This document shows positions 1 to 8,812 of a stretch of DNA of 64,000 bases, piece by piece. The stretch is taken from NCBI GenBank assembly GCA_020247055.1, contig JADCJL010000020.1, forward strand, positions 30,526-94,525, written 5' to 3'. Source of the DNA: Acidobacteriaceae bacterium (GTDB lineage Bacteria; Acidobacteriota; Terriglobia; Bryobacterales; Bryobacteraceae). The notes beneath the pieces were generated by a model, which saw nothing but the letters and a program-made list of their open reading frames with translations, was not told the origin of the DNA and searched no databases. Position 1 is the stretch's first letter. Each line of letters opens with the position of its first letter. The translations under genes were made by a program, and so were the position numbers.

Positions 1-1882
<1,882 letters not shown>

Positions 1883-1932
1883 TCGGTTGTCTCCTCCGGA
1901 TGTAAGGTGACCCGGACAATGGGCCGCCCGAT

Positions 1933-1961
1933 AACATACTACCTTTCGAGCTCGTATGCAA
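1933..1961 (-). promoter_or_regulatory. Sigma-70-type promoter for the pyrophosphatase
   Basis: Read on the minus strand, TTGCAT (1956-1961) and TATGTT (1933-1938) are separated by exactly 17 bases. This would start transcription about 45 bases upstream of the GTG start codon. A short GC palindrome, GGCGGATCCGCC (1963-1974), lies just upstream, between the rlmI stop and this promoter. Confidence 0.55.
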
Positions 1962-1982
1962 AGGCGGATCCGCCCGGCCCGC

Positions 1983-3128
1983 TCACACCGCTTGCAGGAT
2001 CAGGCACTTCAAATACAGCGTTTCCGGTACGCCCAGCAGCACCGGATGGTCCTGCGCCTGCACGCGGCGTTCGACCACCCGCAGGTTCCGCCGCGCGTCC
2101 CGCGCCGCCTCGGCCACTACCGTGAGCAGCATCGCTTCGCTCATGTGGTGCGAACAGGAGCAGGTGATCAGCGTCCCGCCCGGCGCCAGCAGCTGCAGCG
2201 CCCGCAGGTTCAGCTCTTTGTACCCGCGCACGGCGCCCTCCACCTGCGCCTTCGTCTTGGCAAACGCCGGCGGGTCCAGCACGATCGTGTCAAACTGCCG
2301 TCCCCCCGTCCGGAACCCCGCCAGCAGGTCAAACACATCCGCCTCGCGGAACCGGATATTCTCGAGCCCGTTCCGCCGCCGGTTCCCCTCCGCCGTCGCC
2401 AGCACCGCCGCCCCGCTATCCACCCCCTCGACGCTCTCGCATCCCCGCGCCAGATGCAGCGCAAAACCGCCCGACGAAGTAAAGCAATCGAGCGCCCGGC
2501 CCCGGCCCCATCGCGCCGCCGCCAGATAGTTCTCCCGCTGGTCGAGATAAACGCCCGTCTTCTGGCCCCCCAGCAGATCCGCCTCCCACTGCAGACCGTT
2601 CATCGTCACGGCCACGGGTCCGGCCCAGTCGCCGTAAACCACCCCGCTCCGCAGCGGCAACTCTTCTTTCTGCCGCACCACCGCATCGTTCCGCTCCACA
2701 ATCGCCCGCGGCCCGTAGCGCTCCACCAGCGCCGCCACCACCTCGCCCTGCAGCCGGTCCATTCCCTGGTTCAACGTCTGGACAACAAAACAATCCGCGT
2801 ACCGGTCAATGATCAGCGCCGGCATCCGGTCCGCCTCGCTCGACACCAGCCGGTAGGCGTCCGTATCCCGCACCACCCGGTCCCGGAACTCCTGCGCCGC
2901 CGCAATCCGTCCCACTACCGAAAAATCCCGGCCCAGCAGACGCAGCGTGATCTGCGAGGAGCTCGAATAATGCGCCGCGCCGCAGGAACGGCCTCGCGGA
3001 TCGAGCACGTCGACGACATCCCCGCCGAGGGCCTCCCCCCGGTCGGTGATGTCGCTGGCGTAAACCCAGACGTGCCCGGCAGCCAAGCGCTCAGCGGCGC
3101 GGCGATTAATCGTTACGGTCGGTCCCAA
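1983..3128 (-). CDS. rlmI: RlmI-type 23S rRNA cytosine-C5 methyltransferase
   Basis: SAM-dependent enzyme of the RlmI/YccW family, which methylates a cytosine of 23S rRNA (C1962 in E. coli). The 381 residues fit the usual length. An N-terminal PUA-like RNA-binding domain (about 1-75, HVWVYASDI) is followed by a Rossmann methyltransferase domain. That domain has the SAM loop near residue 220 (DCFTSSGGFALHLA), LDPPAFAK near 286 and the cysteine-bearing CSCSHHMSE near 325. The start is TTG at 3128, only 4 bases after the hsp20 stop, so the gene is probably co-transcribed from the hsp20 promoter. If so, this rRNA modification enzyme is tied to a stress-type transcript; that link is inference. Confidence 0.9.
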   Translation of the reverse strand: MGPTVTINRRAAERLAAGHVWVYASDITDRGEALGGDVVDVLDPRGRSCGAAHYSSSSQITLRLLGRDFSVVGRIAAAQEFRDRVVRDTDAYRLVSSEADRMPALIIDRYADCFVVQTLNQGMDRLQGEVVAALVERYGPRAIVERNDAVVRQKEELPLRSGVVYGDWAGPVAVTMNGLQWEADLLGGQKTGVYLDQRENYLAAARWGRGRALDCFTSSGGFALHLARGCESVEGVDSGAAVLATAEGNRRRNGLENIRFREADVFDLLAGFRTGGRQFDTIVLDPPAFAKTKAQVEGAVRGYKELNLRALQLLAPGGTLITCSCSHHMSEAMLLTVVAEAARDARRNLRVVERRVQAQDHPVLLGVPETLYLKCLILQAV

Positions 3129-3132
3129 CCCA

Positions 3133-3576
3133 CTAGCTTACCTGGACTTGGATCGACCGCGGCTTGGCCAGCTCCTTTTTGCCCAGCGTGATCTGCAGTA
3201 CGCCGTTCTTGTACTCGGCGCCGACCTTCTCCGGATCCACCGTCTCCGGCATCGTGAAGGACCGCGCGAACTGGCCATACTGACGCTCCACCCGGTGATA
3301 GCTCGTCTTATCGTCCTTGCGCTCGAACTCCCGCTGACCCTTCAGCGTCAGCGTCCCGTTCTCGAGACGAATGTCAATCTTGCTCAGATCAACACCCGGC
3401 ACATCGGCCCGCAGAACCAACTGGTTCTCATCTTCCAGGATGTCCACGGCGGGAATCCACGGACGGGCGTTTCCCTCGCCCTCGGTGGCCAGGCGATTCA
3501 ACGTGTCCTCGAGCAGACGAAACGAAACCGGAAACTCATTTAGCGTAGAGAACGGCGAAAACTTGGTAATCGACAT
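3133..3576 (-). CDS. hsp20: Small heat-shock protein, Hsp20/alpha-crystallin family
   Basis: Cytoplasmic ATP-independent holdase of 147 residues. An alpha-crystallin domain spans about residues 38-140. It includes the beta-strand core (PAVDILEDENQLVLRADVPG) and a conserved C-terminal GVLQITLGKK segment with the A/GxLxIxL-type signature. The short hydrophobic N-terminal arm is typical. The start ATG follows a strong GGAGGA site. Upstream are a near-consensus sigma-70 promoter and a perfect 6-bp inverted repeat at the expected transcription start. The gene is followed after 4 bases by rlmI, suggesting a two-gene transcript. Confidence 0.95.
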   Translation of the reverse strand: MSITKFSPFSTLNEFPVSFRLLEDTLNRLATEGEGNARPWIPAVDILEDENQLVLRADVPGVDLSKIDIRLENGTLTLKGQREFERKDDKTSYHRVERQYGQFARSFTMPETVDPEKVGAEYKNGVLQITLGKKELAKPRSIQVQVS

Positions 3577-3590
3577 GGTAGATTTCCTCC

Positions 3591-3605
3591 AGAGATGTAA
3601 TCTCT
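3591..3605 (-). promoter_or_regulatory. Inverted repeat at the hsp20 transcription start and leader
   Basis: The perfect repeat AGAGAT-TAC-ATCTCT occupies the predicted first 15 bases of the hsp20 transcript. It abuts the GGAGGA ribosome-binding site (3585-3590). It could be an operator at the start site or a short 5' hairpin. An RNA thermometer role, as known for many small heat-shock genes, is possible. However, the repeat lies next to the ribosome-binding site rather than sequestering it. Confidence 0.5.
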
Positions 3606-3610
3606 ATACC

Positions 3611-3639
3611 AATATATTACCTGAGTCCGTTTGTGTCAA
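3611..3639 (-). promoter_or_regulatory. Near-consensus sigma-70 promoter of hsp20, inside the 3' end of msrQ
   Basis: On the minus strand TTGACA (3634-3639) and TATATT (3611-3616) are 17 bases apart. The -35 box falls within the Leu-Asp-Thr codons near the C terminus of msrQ, so the promoter is embedded in the upstream gene. No HrcA/CIRCE-type repeat is visible. Confidence 0.8.
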
Positions 3640-4252
3640 GTATTTTTTTTCGACGGCGAATCCCCTCAAAAATCCAGTGCCCCGTACGGTAGGCCAACAA
3701 AACACCAACTCCAACGCCCCAGTACACCGGTTCCCACAACGCCGCCTTACCCTGCCAGTAATAGTGAACAACTCCAGCAATTGCAGCAACATAAACCAAT
3801 CGATGGACCAACTGCCACCGCCGGCCTCCCAACCTCCGGATCGCACCAGCCCAGGACGTCGCCGCGAGGGGTACCATAACCACTAAACCTAATAGCCCTG
3901 CCAGAAAAAATTTCCTGGTTGTAAGATCCTCCCAGAGGATGTCTTTGTTCCACTGCGCATCTACCTCGAAGTAGTGCCAGGCGTGCAGACATCCGTAAAA
4001 AAAGGTAAACAGGCCCAGCATCCGCCGAAACCGAATCAGGCTGCTCTGACCCGGCAGCCGCCGTAACGGCGTAATGCAGAGGACGCCTACCAGAAATCGC
4101 AGAGTCCAATCGCCCGTGTATCGAGCCACTGTCTCGATCCTGTTTATCCCCAGTTCATTGTTCTGCCAGCGCCATCCCAGCCACACCAGGGGTGCCAGGC
4201 ACAATGCAAACACTACGGTTTTTGACCATTTATGGGTCCAGATCCGATTCAC
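3617..4252 (-). CDS. msrQ: MsrQ-like heme-binding membrane subunit of the periplasmic methionine sulfoxide reductase
   Basis: Polytopic b-type cytochrome of the MsrQ/YedZ family that passes electrons to the molybdoenzyme MsrP. The 211 residues contain about six hydrophobic segments and the family ferric-reductase-like core. Candidate heme ligands are the histidines in CLHAWHYFEV (about 100) and WQLVHRLVYV plus GVVHYYWQGK (about 150-165). The family usually pairs with msrP, but no msrP lies on either side here: the neighbours are hsp20 and the divergent PEP-CTERM gene. The last codons overlap the hsp20 promoter. Confidence 0.88.
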   Translation of the reverse strand: MNRIWTHKWSKTVVFALCLAPLVWLGWRWQNNELGINRIETVARYTGDWTLRFLVGVLCITPLRRLPGQSSLIRFRRMLGLFTFFYGCLHAWHYFEVDAQWNKDILWEDLTTRKFFLAGLLGLVVMVPLAATSWAGAIRRLGGRRWQLVHRLVYVAAIAGVVHYYWQGKAALWEPVYWGVGVGVLLAYRTGHWIFEGIRRRKKILDTNGLR

Positions 4253-4286
4253 AGGCCACTCCTAACCAACCAGGATTTTTCTCACC

Positions 4287-5498
4287 TTGGCGCGCCGCAC
4301 TAGATATCGCAAGCTCTCTACCATTCTGACTGGTCTGATAGCGCTGCTCCTCACCGCAGTCGTCTCCTTCTTCCTGGGATGGCAGCGGGCCTCCACCGTG
4401 CAACGCCAGGCCGCCTCCCAGCCGGCCACCCCCGCCCCCACCGGTCCCGGCACCCCCGCCGAGCCCTCGCGCAAAGTCTACCCCTACTCCATCGTCTCCG
4501 GCGGGCTCGGCTCCCAAAATGAGTTACACGCCGCTGTCCAGCAGGACGCCGTCGTCCGCGGCCACTACGCCGAGCTTCGTCTGGCCAACTTCCGCCCCCA
4601 TGTCCTTCCCGCCGACCACCAGGGCTACGTCTCCTATCGCATTCGCGACCGGGTCTTCTGGTCCCGCCGCCTCATGACCATCAAAAAGGGGGAAACCGTC
4701 CTCACCGACGGCAAAGTTATGCTCCGCGGACGCTGCGGCAACCGGATCTCTTCCGTCCCCATGGAGCCGACCGCACCCCCGACCCTCGAACCCCCGGAAG
4801 ACCTCCTCGACACCCCCCAGGAATCCCGCCGCCTCAACTGGATTCCCCCCGTGCCCATCCCCAGTCCCTTGCCCACCGAACTCGTCTTCCCTCCGGAGGA
4901 GACGCAGATCGCCACTCTCCTGCCGACCCCCATCCCCGGCCCCCCGGGCTTCTTTCTCCCTCCCACGCTCCCCTTCTCGCCCGGCGGTTTCTGGACCGGC
5001 GGGACCCCGCAGCCTGTCCCGCCGGTTACGCCCGAAATCCCGGTCCCTCCGGTGACCCCTCCCACCGTACCTCCCATCTTCCCGCCCGGCATCATCCCCA
5101 CCCCGCCCGGCCTCCCGCCCGAGACGATCACCGTGCTGCCCCCGGGACCTCCCCTGCCGCCAGCCCCGCCCGTTCCTTTCTTGCCCCCGTTCGGGCCGCC
5201 CATTATCATTGGTCCGCCTCCGATTGAGCCGCCCATCACCCCGTTCGGCCCACCGCCGATCGTGATCGTACCCCCCACGCCGCCCGGCCCTCCCGTCAAG
5301 CCGCCCGACCCGCCGGGGCCGCCCACTCCGCCGGAGCCACCCGGGCCTCCCACCCCGCCGAGCGACCCGCCGCCCCCCTTCCCCCCTCCCGAGCCGCCCT
5401 TCGAGGAGATACCGGAACCGTCCACGCTCATCCTGGTCGCCGGCGCCCTCGCCCTTCTCGGCGCCAAGGCCTCCTACGACCGCCGCCGCCAACGGTAA
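4287..5498 (+). CDS. Proline-rich, membrane-anchored PEP-CTERM protein
   Basis: 403-residue surface protein. An N-terminal membrane segment (about residues 12-30) is followed by a folded region (about 60-150) containing AYVSYR-like strands (GYVSYRIRDRVFW) and a conserved RCGNRIS end. A roughly 210-residue Pro/Gly tract of PPG/PPTP repeats follows. The C-terminal sorting signal begins IPEPSTLILVAGALALLGAK and ends in an Arg-rich tail. That tripartite end is the known PEP-CTERM signal processed by an exosortase. The start is TTG with AGGA upstream; an in-frame stop at 4263 excludes a longer protein. It diverges from msrQ. The repeat DNA is low-complexity, so sequence differences between strains are likely. 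Confidence 0.75.
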   Translation: MARRTRYRKLSTILTGLIALLLTAVVSFFLGWQRASTVQRQAASQPATPAPTGPGTPAEPSRKVYPYSIVSGGLGSQNELHAAVQQDAVVRGHYAELRLANFRPHVLPADHQGYVSYRIRDRVFWSRRLMTIKKGETVLTDGKVMLRGRCGNRISSVPMEPTAPPTLEPPEDLLDTPQESRRLNWIPPVPIPSPLPTELVFPPEETQIATLLPTPIPGPPGFFLPPTLPFSPGGFWTGGTPQPVPPVTPEIPVPPVTPPTVPPIFPPGIIPTPPGLPPETITVLPPGPPLPPAPPVPFLPPFGPPIIIGPPPIEPPITPFGPPPIVIVPPTPPGPPVKPPDPPGPPTPPEPPGPPTPPSDPPPPFPPPEPPFEEIPEPSTLILVAGALALLGAKASYDRRRQR

Positions 5499-5502
5499 AC
5501 CA

Positions 5503-5534
5503 GACAGCCCCCCGCCCCGCGCGCGGGGGCTGTC
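5503..5534. terminator. Bidirectional intrinsic terminator between convergent genes
   Basis: A perfect 10-bp stem (GACAGCCCCC, 5503-5512, with GGGGGCTGTC, 5525-5534) encloses a 12-base loop. It is flanked by AAAC on the left and GTTT on the right, which can pair further or act as short U tracts. It sits between the stops of the PEP-CTERM gene and xseA. Confidence 0.75.
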
Positions 5535-5538
5535 CTGT

Positions 5539-6870
5539 TTACTTCACCACCCGCACCCCCAACTCGCCCCGCCCCAGCCGCACCCGCAGCTCCTCTCCCG
5601 CCTTCGCCTCCTCCGCCGACCGCACTACCCCCCCATCCCCCCGCATCACCACCGCATACCCCCGCTCCAGGATCGCCAGCGGGCTCAATTGCGCCAGCTT
5701 CGCCGTCCCCACCTCCAGCCGCCGCTCCGCCGCCCCCAACCGCCGTCCGATCAACTCCTCCAACCGCCCCCCCGCCCGCTCCCACCGCCGCCGCCCCTCC
5801 CCCATCCGCAGCCGCAAATCCAGCCGCCGCAGCCGCAAATCCAGCTCCGTCCACCGCTCCCGCGCCGCCCCCACCGTCTCCCGCCCCACACCCCGCAAAG
5901 CAAAATCCGCGTCATCCACCCGCTGCTGCAGCCGGTTGATCTTCCGTGCAATCGACGCCTGCACCCCCTCCACCCCCACCGCACTCCACCGCCGCTGCGC
6001 ATCCACAATCACAAACCGCAGCGCCTGCGTCATCCGCCACTGCGCGCTGTCGATCTGGTCGAGCATCGCCTCCCGCGTCCCCGTAATCACCTCCGCCGCC
6101 GCCGACGGCGTCGGCGCCCGCAGGTCCGCCACAAAATCCGCAATCGTAAAATCGGTCTCGTGCCCAATCGCCGAAATCACCGGCACCGCGCACTCAAAAA
6201 TCGCCCGGGCCACGCTCTCTTCGTTAAACGTCCACAAATCCTCGAGCGACCCTCCCCCCCGCGCCACCACGACCACCTCGGCCCATCCCCCCGCCGAAAA
6301 ATGCCGAATCCCCTCCACCACCTGCTCCGCCGACCCCGCCCCCTGCACCAGCGCCGGCCACAACCGCACGTGCAGCCCCGGAAACCGCCGCTCGATCACG
6401 TGCAGAAAATCGCGGATCACCGCCCCCGTCGGCGACGTGACAATCCCAATTCGCCGCGGCAGCTTCGGCAGCGCCCGCTTCCGCCCCGCCGCAAACAACC
6501 CTTCCGCCTCCAGCCGCTTCTTCAACTGCTCAAACGCCAGCTGCAGCGCCCCCTGCCCGAGCGGCTCAATCGTCTCGACGATCAGCTGATACTCGCCCCG
6601 CGGCTCGTACACCTCCACCCGCCCCCGCGCCAGCAGCGCCAGCCCGTCGTGCGGCTTGAACCGCAGTAGCCGGTAGCTCCCCTTCCAGCAAGCGCACCGG
6701 ATCTGCGCCCCGTCGTCCTTCAGCGTGAAGTAAGCGTGCCCGCTCGTCGCCACCTTTAGCCCCGAAACTTCCCCGCTCACCCAAATGTTTGTAAACTCTG
6801 TGGATAGGATCCCCGCTATCTCTCCCGTCAGCTCGCTGACCGTGTACTGTCGCCGCGGCGCTAAGTCCAT
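5539..6870 (-). CDS. xseA: Exodeoxyribonuclease VII large subunit
   Basis: Catalytic subunit of the single-strand exonuclease ExoVII, which trims single-stranded DNA from both ends during mismatch repair and recombination. The 443 residues show an N-terminal OB fold (about 8-105). The exonuclease core includes [16 protein letters not shown] (about 204) and [20 protein letters not shown] (about 235), then a long charged helical region. The small subunit xseB is not in this window. The gene diverges from glnA with only 27 bases between the start codons. Its coding strand is very G-rich, the reverse of the C-rich coding strand of glnA. Confidence 0.95.
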   Translation of the reverse strand: MDLAPRRQYTVSELTGEIAGILSTEFTNIWVSGEVSGLKVATSGHAYFTLKDDGAQIRCACWKGSYRLLRFKPHDGLALLARGRVEVYEPRGEYQLIVETIEPLGQGALQLAFEQLKKRLEAEGLFAAGRKRALPKLPRRIGIVTSPTGAVIRDFLHVIERRFPGLHVRLWPALVQGAGSAEQVVEGIRHFSAGGWAEVVVVARGGGSLEDLWTFNEESVARAIFECAVPVISAIGHETDFTIADFVADLRAPTPSAAAEVITGTREAMLDQIDSAQWRMTQALRFVIVDAQRRWSAVGVEGVQASIARKINRLQQRVDDADFALRGVGRETVGAARERWTELDLRLRRLDLRLRMGEGRRRWERAGGRLEELIGRRLGAAERRLEVGTAKLAQLSPLAILERGYAVVMRGDGGVVRSAEEAKAGEELRVRLGRGELGVRVVK

Positions 6871-6897
6871 CCCCCGATTCTCTCACCCGGAGCCCCC

Positions 6898-8307
6898 ATG
6901 AGTCCTCAAGACGTTCTCGCGTTCGCCCAGGAAAACGGCGCTAAGCAATTGGATATGCGCTTCACCGATATCCCCGGCCTCCAACACCACATCTCCTACC
7001 CCATCGCCATGCTCACCGAAGACGCCTTCGAAGAGGGCTTCGGCATCGACGGCGCCTCCATCCGCGGCTGGGCCGCCATCAACGAATCGGACATGATTCT
7101 CATCCCCGATCCGAATACCGCCATGATGGACCCCTTCTACGAGGTCCCCACCCTCGTCATGACCGGCATGGTCAAAGATCCCATCACCCGCCAGTCCTAC
7201 GAACGCGACCCCCGCCACATCGCCCAGAAAGCAGAGGCCTACCTCCGCTCCACCGGCCTCGCCGACACCTGCTTCGTCGGCGCCGAAGGCGAATTCTTCG
7301 TCTTCGATAACATCCGCTTCGACAGCACCCCCAACTCCGGCTACTACTACATCGACGCCGAGGAGGGCCGCTGGAACACCGGCCGCGAAGCCAACAACCA
7401 CGGCTATCGCCCCCGCTACAAAGAAGGCTACTTCCCCGTCCCCCCTACCGATCACTACCAGGATCTCCGCGCCGAAATGGTCCAGGTCATGGAGTCCTGC
7501 GGCCTCGTCATCGAGTGCCACCACCACGAAGTCGCCTCCGCCGGCCAGTGCGAAATCGACCAGCGCTACGACACCCTCGTCAAATCGGCCGACAACATGA
7601 TGACCTACAAATACGTCGTCCGGAACGTCGCCCACCAGTACGGCAAAACCGTCACCTTCATGCCCAAACCCATCTTCGGCGACGCCGGCTCCGGCATGCA
7701 CTGCCACCAGTCGCTCTGGAAAAACGGCAAGCCCCTGTTTGCCGGCGACGGCTACGCCGGCCTCAGCCAGATGGCCCTCTGGTACATCGGCGGCCTCCTC
7801 CGCCACGCCCGCGCCCTGTCCGCCATCATCGCCCCCACCACCAACTCCTACAAACGCCTCGTCCCCGGCTACGAAGCCCCCGTCAACCTCGCCTACAGCC
7901 GCCGCAACCGCTCCGCCTGCTGCCGCATCCCCATGTACTCGTCCAGCCCCCAATCAAAGCGCGTCGAGTTCCGCCCCCCCGACCCCGCCTCGAACCCCTA
8001 CCTCGGCTTCGCCGCCATGCTCATGGCCGGCATCGACGGGATCCTCCGTAAAATCGAACCCGGCGAACCCCTCGACAAGGACATCTACGACCTCTCCCCC
8101 GAAGAGATGAAGTCGGTCGCCTCCATGCCCGCCTCCCTCGAAGAGGCCCTCAACTGCCTCGAAGACGACCATAATTTCCTGCTTAAGGGCGACGTGTTTA
8201 CCGAAGAGCTGATTGATACGTATATTGCGTATAAGCGGCGCCACGAGGCCGAAGCTGTCCGCCTCCGGCCCCACCCCTACGAGTTCGAACTCTACTACGA
8301 CATCTAA
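6898..8307 (+). CDS. glnA: Glutamine synthetase type I, adenylylation-controlled
   Basis: ATP-dependent ligation of ammonia to glutamate in a cytoplasmic dodecamer. The 469 residues carry the type I motifs [39 protein letters not shown] and the ATP-binding [18 protein letters not shown]. The flap [11 protein letters not shown] contains Tyr at residue 397, the position adenylylated in enterobacterial GS, so this is the regulated beta form. Two genes downstream is glnE, the adenylyltransferase that would modify this Tyr. The 27-base gap to divergent xseA leaves little room, so the promoter probably lies inside the xseA 5' region; no sigma-54 site was recognised. Confidence 0.97.
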   Translation: MSPQDVLAFAQENGAKQLDMRFTDIPGLQHHISYPIAMLTEDAFEEGFGIDGASIRGWAAINESDMILIPDPNTAMMDPFYEVPTLVMTGMVKDPITRQSYERDPRHIAQKAEAYLRSTGLADTCFVGAEGEFFVFDNIRFDSTPNSGYYYIDAEEGRWNTGREANNHGYRPRYKEGYFPVPPTDHYQDLRAEMVQVMESCGLVIECHHHEVASAGQCEIDQRYDTLVKSADNMMTYKYVVRNVAHQYGKTVTFMPKPIFGDAGSGMHCHQSLWKNGKPLFAGDGYAGLSQMALWYIGGLLRHARALSAIIAPTTNSYKRLVPGYEAPVNLAYSRRNRSACCRIPMYSSSPQSKRVEFRPPDPASNPYLGFAAMLMAGIDGILRKIEPGEPLDKDIYDLSPEEMKSVASMPASLEEALNCLEDDHNFLLKGDVFTEELIDTYIAYKRRHEAEAVRLRPHPYEFELYYDI

Positions 8308-8320
8308 ACGGCCCAACCCG

Positions 8321-8812
8321 TTGTCCACCGTCCTCCAACTCGCCATCTCCCGCGGCGGCTTGCCCAAGCTGCCCATTCTCGAAGCCGAGGTCACCCCCCT
8401 CGGCCTCGCCGGCGACGTCCAGAAGAACCGCAAGTACCACGGCGGACCCCTCCAGGCCCTCCTCCTCCTCACCGCCGAAGGCCTCGAAGAGCTGCAGGCC
8501 GCCGGCTACCCCGTCTACCCCGGCGCCTTAGGCGAAAACATCACCACCCGCGGCCTCGACCGCCGCCTCCTCCGCCTCGGCCAGCGCTACCGCCTCGGCG
8601 AAATCGAAATCGAACTCACCAAAATGCGCGAACCCTGCCGCGCCCTCGCCCCCTTCGGCGAATCCATTCGCAAAGCCGTCTACGACGCCGACGTCCGCGC
8701 CGGCCGGCCCTCCTCCCCCCGCTGGGGCCTCGCCGGCTTCTACGCCAAAGTCCTCAAAACCGGCCGGCTCTACCCCGGCGACCCCATCACCCTTCTCCCG
8801 GATCCATGTTGA
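8321..8812 (+). CDS. MOSC-domain protein
   Basis: 163-residue MOSC (molybdenum cofactor sulfurase C-terminal) domain protein. The N terminus LQLAISRGGLPKLPI and the segments DVQKNRKYHGG and PGALGENITTRGLD are typical of stand-alone MOSC proteins, which are thought to handle sulfur or molybdenum cofactor chemistry. The likely start is TTG at 8321, 13 bases after the glnA stop. The frame is open further upstream, but only by overlapping glnA. Its stop overlaps the glnE start by 7 bases, so glnA, this gene and glnE look co-transcribed and translationally coupled. Its role in a nitrogen operon is unclear. The substrate is unknown. Confidence 0.82.
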   Translation: MSTVLQLAISRGGLPKLPILEAEVTPLGLAGDVQKNRKYHGGPLQALLLLTAEGLEELQAAGYPVYPGALGENITTRGLDRRLLRLGQRYRLGEIEIELTKMREPCRALAPFGESIRKAVYDADVRAGRPSSPRWGLAGFYAKVLKTGRLYPGDPITLLPDPC

